A stretch of DNA of 35,038 bases from an uncultured Caryophanales bacterium (lineage in GTDB: Bacteria > Bacillota_I > Bacilli_A > RF39 > UBA660), in NCBI GenBank assembly GCA_947165475.1, contig CAMVAN010000008.1, forward strand, positions 1 through 35,038, read 5' to 3'. The notes beneath the pieces are model-generated. The model saw only the letters and a program-made list of their open reading frames with translations. It searched no databases and had not been told where the DNA came from. Shown here piece after piece: positions 31,577 to 35,038 of the stretch. Within the stretch, counting starts at the first letter, position 1, and the number at the start of each line of letters is the position of its first letter. The translations under genes and the position numbers were made by a program.

Positions 31577-33944
31577 AATTTAGTCTTTTTCTACCAAGCT
31601 TTGAAAAACACTTTCCAGTAAAATCCATAAAATTAGATACATACCGGAAAATAGCTTCTGTCATAATAGAAAAGTTAATACAAAGTAATATTCCTTGCAA
31701 AGACATAGTCTCAGCAATACCAAAATAATTTTTTAAATACATAATTGAGAAAACTATACAGAAACTGCATCCTCCCCAAATTATCCACTTATAGAAATTC
31801 ATAGGCTTACTAATGCTTAATAAAACCATTAAACCGATTATAGATAAAAGAATAGTTGAGGAAGTAGATATTTCATGAGAGCTTACTTCAAATACTAATC
31901 CAAAAGCGGTCATGGAACAAACCATTATAGTATCGGTAACTCCTCCAGGAATAGCTTTACGAATTATATTAGTGATAAATCTACCATGAATTAAATCTTT
32001 ATTAGGAATCTGTGAAAGGAAAAAAGCCGGAATTCCAATAGTAAACATACTAACAAGAGAAATTTGTGATGGAGTAAGAGGATATTGAATACCAAAATAA
32101 ATTGCTAAAATAGAAGTCAAAAAAGAAAAAATATTTTTTACCAAGAAAAGACTTCCAGATCTTTCTAAATTGTTAACAACTTTTCTTCCTTCTTGAACAA
32201 CATCAGGCATTTTAGAAAAATCAGATTCTAATAAAACCATCTGAGCAGCCTCACATGCAGCTTGAGAACCACTAGCCATAGCCACGGAACAATCAGCATC
32301 TTTTAATGCTAAAACATCATTTACCCCATCACCAGTCATAGCAACAGTATGTCCATGTTTTTTTAAAGACTTAATAAACTTTCTTTTTTGTTCAGGCGTA
32401 ACTCTTCCAAATACTGTATACTTTTCAATTGCCTCAGAAATTTCATCATCATTTTTTAATGTAGTAGCATCAATATACTTTTCTGCTCCATTAATTCCAG
32501 CCTCAGTAGCAATTTTACTAACAGTAATTGGATTATCACCAGATATTACTTTAATTTCAACATCTTGTTTATAAAAATACTGAAAGGTTTCCCGAGCATT
32601 TTCACGTATTTGATTAGATAACATAATAAAGGATAATGGTTTGACACTTTTAAGTAGTTTTTTTCCTTCAACTATCTCAGGATATTCTCCAAATAAAACG
32701 ACCCGATATCCTTTTTTGCTATATTCTTCAATTTTATCCTTATACTTTTCATAATTATCTTTTAATAAAAATTCAGGAGCTCCCATAACATAATGATAAT
32801 CATCAAAATTAACTGCACTATACTTATATTCAGATGAAAAACCAATAACACTTAAAGCTTTTATCCCAGAAGGCTTTGTAAAGTAGTCCTTAAAAGCTTT
32901 CATAGTAATATTATCTTTATCTTGAGCATTTGCAAAATCACTTATTTTTTGAAAAATATCATCACTAGATTTTGATATAGATTCAAATTGAACAACTTCC
33001 ATATTATTATTTGTTATAGTACCTGTTTTATCAACACATAAAACATCAACTCTAGCAAGAGTTTCAATAGATTTCATATCATGTAAAAGAACTTTCTTTT
33101 GAGCAAGTCTCATTGCACTTAAAGCTAATGTAACACTAGCAAGTAAAAATAATCCTTCAGGAATCATACCAATTACAGATGCTACCATTGCTTGAACACT
33201 ATCCTTTAGTCCAATTCCTGCTAATACATAAGATTGATAAAAAAGAGTAATTCCAATAGGTATAATAACAATACCAGCTATACGAACAATTATATTTAAA
33301 GAACGAATTATCTCAGATTGCTCTCCTTTTTTTTCTCTTTTAGCTTGTAGAGTAAGTTGTGATATATAAGAATTTGCTCCCACTTTAGTTAATTTAGCAT
33401 AACATTTACCCGATACGATAAAGCTACCTGATAATAACTCACTACCTTTTTCTTTTTTTATTTCATCAGCTTCTCCAGTAAGCAGAGATTCGTTAACAGA
33501 TACATTTCCATCAATTACAACAGCATCTGCTGGAATTTGATTACCGGAAGAAAATACAACAATATCATCAAGCACCAACTCTTCAGTAGAAATTTGATAT
33601 TCTTTTCCATCCCTTATGACAGTAGCGGTAGGAACATTAATCATTTGAATTTCATCTAATATTTTCTTAGCCTTCAATTCTTGAAATATACCTATCAAAG
33701 CATTAATAATAATAACAGGTAAAAAAGTTAAATCTCGAAATGAGCCGACCATTATAAGAAGAATAGCTAATATTAAAAATACAAAGTTAAAATATGTAAA
33801 AACATTTTCCTTTATGATCTGTTCTTTCGTTTTTGAAGGGGGAGTTACTAAAAAATTATATTTTCCTTCTCTTTTTCTCTCAATAGCTTCCTCTTCTGTT
33901 AAGCCAGTAATTTTTTCCAATTTATTCATCTCCTTAGAATACAT
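31575..33944 (-). CDS. Cation-transporting P-type ATPase (CtpE-like, possible Ca2+ transporter)
   Basis: Up to 789 residues. In order: actuator motif LLTGEAD (about 154-160), membrane motif MIPEGL (about 260-265), phosphorylation site DKTGT (Asp305), then GDGVNDVLALKDAD in the hinge, and ~10 membrane helices. PEGL and the absence of an N-terminal metal domain fit P-type ATPases of the calcium-related CtpE group rather than heavy-metal pumps; the ion is not certain. Start is ambiguous: ATG 33944 has no ribosome site; AAGGAG touches the ATG at 33929 and lies nine bases before TTG 33920. It is divergent from the M23 peptidase gene. Confidence 0.85.
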   Translation of the reverse strand: MYSKEMNKLEKITGLTEEEAIERKREGKYNFLVTPPSKTKEQIIKENVFTYFNFVFLILAILLIMVGSFRDLTFLPVIIINALIGIFQELKAKKILDEIQMINVPTATVIRDGKEYQISTEELVLDDIVVFSSGNQIPADAVVIDGNVSVNESLLTGEADEIKKEKGSELLSGSFIVSGKCYAKLTKVGANSYISQLTLQAKREKKGEQSEIIRSLNIIVRIAGIVIIPIGITLFYQSYVLAGIGLKDSVQAMVASVIGMIPEGLFLLASVTLALSAMRLAQKKVLLHDMKSIETLARVDVLCVDKTGTITNNNMEVVQFESISKSSDDIFQKISDFANAQDKDNITMKAFKDYFTKPSGIKALSVIGFSSEYKYSAVNFDDYHYVMGAPEFLLKDNYEKYKDKIEEYSKKGYRVVLFGEYPEIVEGKKLLKSVKPLSFIMLSNQIRENARETFQYFYKQDVEIKVISGDNPITVSKIATEAGINGAEKYIDATTLKNDDEISEAIEKYTVFGRVTPEQKRKFIKSLKKHGHTVAMTGDGVNDVLALKDADCSVAMASGSQAACEAAQMVLLESDFSKMPDVVQEGRKVVNNLERSGSLFLVKNIFSFLTSILAIYFGIQYPLTPSQISLVSMFTIGIPAFFLSQIPNKDLIHGRFITNIIRKAIPGGVTDTIMVCSMTAFGLVFEVSSHEISTSSTILLSIIGLMVLLSISKPMNFYKWIIWGGCSFCIVFSIMYLKNYFGIAETMSLQGILLCINFSIMTEAIFRYVSNFMDFTGKCFSKLGRKRLN

Positions 33945-34036
33945 TTATATATTATCATAAAAATAAATGGAATGAAATAAGTTATTTACCATTACTATAG
34001 TACTGTTATTTTCATAAAATAATATGAGGTGAGAAA

Positions 34037-34963
34037 ATGTATAAAGGTCAAAAAAGTATAAGGGGAGGAACTGAAGATTTTTTATGCCCTTTTACAGATA
34101 TGTATATTACTCAAGGAAGTAATGGAAAATACTCACATAAAGGTATCATGGCAAATGATGTTAGAGGACGTGTTGCTGGAATAAGATATCCTTATTATGC
34201 TCCATGTAAGTCAATATGTGTAAAAACTTATAAAGAATCAGGTCAAGTTATGTGGCAGTCTTTAAGTAAAGTAAGATTTGCAAATGGTAGAATTGATTAT
34301 GCAACATATATGACTGCTCACGATGATACAATGGATGCATATATTGGACAAATCATTGAACAAGGAGATCAACTTGGAAATATGGGAAAAAAAGGTAATG
34401 CTACAGGAATACACTGTCATATACAAATATCTCAAAGCAAAGATACAAGTTGGTTTAAAAACCAATACGGAAATTATCAGTTTAATAATGAATATGACTT
34501 AGATGATTGCTATTTTGTTGATTATACAAATATTATTCAAGGACAAGGTGGAAATTGGAAAACAACGGGAAAAGTTCCAGTAATAGAAATATCAGGTAAA
34601 GAAGCTCTTGATCAAATAATCCATCCAGGTAGTAAAGTAATGTTTGATGGTATATTTAGTGTAGATATTATTAAAAGAGGGACAAATTTATTTGGAAATA
34701 CAAAATTAACAGGAGTATCTTTTAATACATATTATAATGAAAAAGCAATGCCTTATCACTGGATTCCCTTAAACGATTGGACAGAAACAGATAAATATGG
34801 TAATCAAGTAGACCAAGACGATATTGTATATGGAGGAGAAAGCTATGTAATAAATAATAATTCCTATATTGTAAAAGAAATAGATATAAAAACAAACTCT
34901 GCAAAATTAATTTTAAATAATAAAGAAATATGGATATTTTCTACCTTTCTAAAAGAAATATAG
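34037..34963 (+). CDS. Endolysin-like M23 (LytM-type) metallopeptidase
   Basis: A 308-residue protein. The first ~165 residues are an M23 domain: YSHKGIMAND with probable zinc ligands His34 and Asp41 (the H-x6-D spacing seen in phage-type members), HDDTMDAYIGQIIEQGDQLG with another His, and GIHCHIQIS (His126, His128). The C-terminal ~100 residues (PLNDWTETDKYGNQVDQDDI ... VKEIDIKTNSAKLILNNKEI) resemble SH3-like wall-binding tails of phage endolysins. It has no signal peptide, so release would need a holin, lysis or another route. No other phage gene is nearby. GAGGTGAG precedes the ATG. Confidence 0.75.
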   Translation: MYKGQKSIRGGTEDFLCPFTDMYITQGSNGKYSHKGIMANDVRGRVAGIRYPYYAPCKSICVKTYKESGQVMWQSLSKVRFANGRIDYATYMTAHDDTMDAYIGQIIEQGDQLGNMGKKGNATGIHCHIQISQSKDTSWFKNQYGNYQFNNEYDLDDCYFVDYTNIIQGQGGNWKTTGKVPVIEISGKEALDQIIHPGSKVMFDGIFSVDIIKRGTNLFGNTKLTGVSFNTYYNEKAMPYHWIPLNDWTETDKYGNQVDQDDIVYGGESYVINNNSYIVKEIDIKTNSAKLILNNKEIWIFSTFLKEI

Positions 34964-35038
34964 TATAATAGTATTAAGACAAAAGGGTGACTAACTATTA
35001 GAAGTCAATAGAAAATTTGAAAATTTTAATAGTTTGTT
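34964..35038. other. Window end without a recognised gene
   Basis: A TATAAT (34965-34970) just past the stop may start the next transcript. No start codon with an open frame is seen before the window ends. Confidence 0.4.

Noticed and set aside
251..34963. TGA reassigned to Trp
   Set aside because: Trp is coded by TGG throughout and no gene needs TGA read-through; avoidance is seen, not reassignment.

Overview
The window is AT-rich DNA from a low-GC Firmicute (Bacillota). It resembles uncultured gut Bacilli close to the Mollicutes more than classical Bacillus or Clostridium. The reasons are very A/T-biased codons, strong AGGAGG-type ribosome sites, SipW/TasA-like secretion, InlB-type repeat surface proteins, and not one TGA stop among 30 genes. 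The genus assignment is inference. No tRNA, rRNA or CRISPR array was seen.

Region 1 (1-7475). A cell-wall amidase gene (Amidase_3 plus four LysM repeats) is cut in two by a 6458-bp element with a large serine recombinase. Removing bases 50-6507 between two GAGGTG copies restores the amidase reading frame exactly. The rebuilt attP is a symmetric 38-bp dyad centred on GG. The element carries an adenylate-forming enzyme, a multi-TM hybrid histidine kinase, a 40-residue ORF, a 400-bp noncoding block with repeated GGTGTCA boxes and terminator hairpins, and the recombinase.

Region 2 (7476-9116). A peptidase S51-like protein, a chagasin-like small protein and a frameshifted gene remnant.

Region 3 (9117-18199). 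A TasA/SipW-type surface operon: TasA-like protein, PASTA membrane protein, SipW-type signal peptidase, second TasA-like protein and a 2057-residue multidomain protein. The last has nine InlB B-repeats, a lectin-like domain, a beta-helix, two copies of a cysteine/Ca-loop domain and an apparently active C-terminal tyrosine phosphatase. Three of the proteins share a similar signal-peptide region, so the signal peptidase probably serves this operon. Two mutually exclusive hairpins lie between the first two genes.

Region 4 (18200-35038). Mostly chromosomal genes in short convergent or divergent units separated by clear hairpin terminators: a secreted CPHC redox protein, a PflX-like radical SAM protein, an AqpZ-type aquaporin, a single-domain FtsK-like ATPase, a VWA protein divergent from a helix-turn-helix-like protein, a lipoprotein, a WXG-like/beta-barrel protein, a CmpB-like membrane protein, MutY, an OatA-like acyltransferase with an extra degenerate SGNH domain, a cation P-type ATPase and an endolysin-like M23 peptidase. 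Cell-surface and cell-wall functions dominate the whole window.
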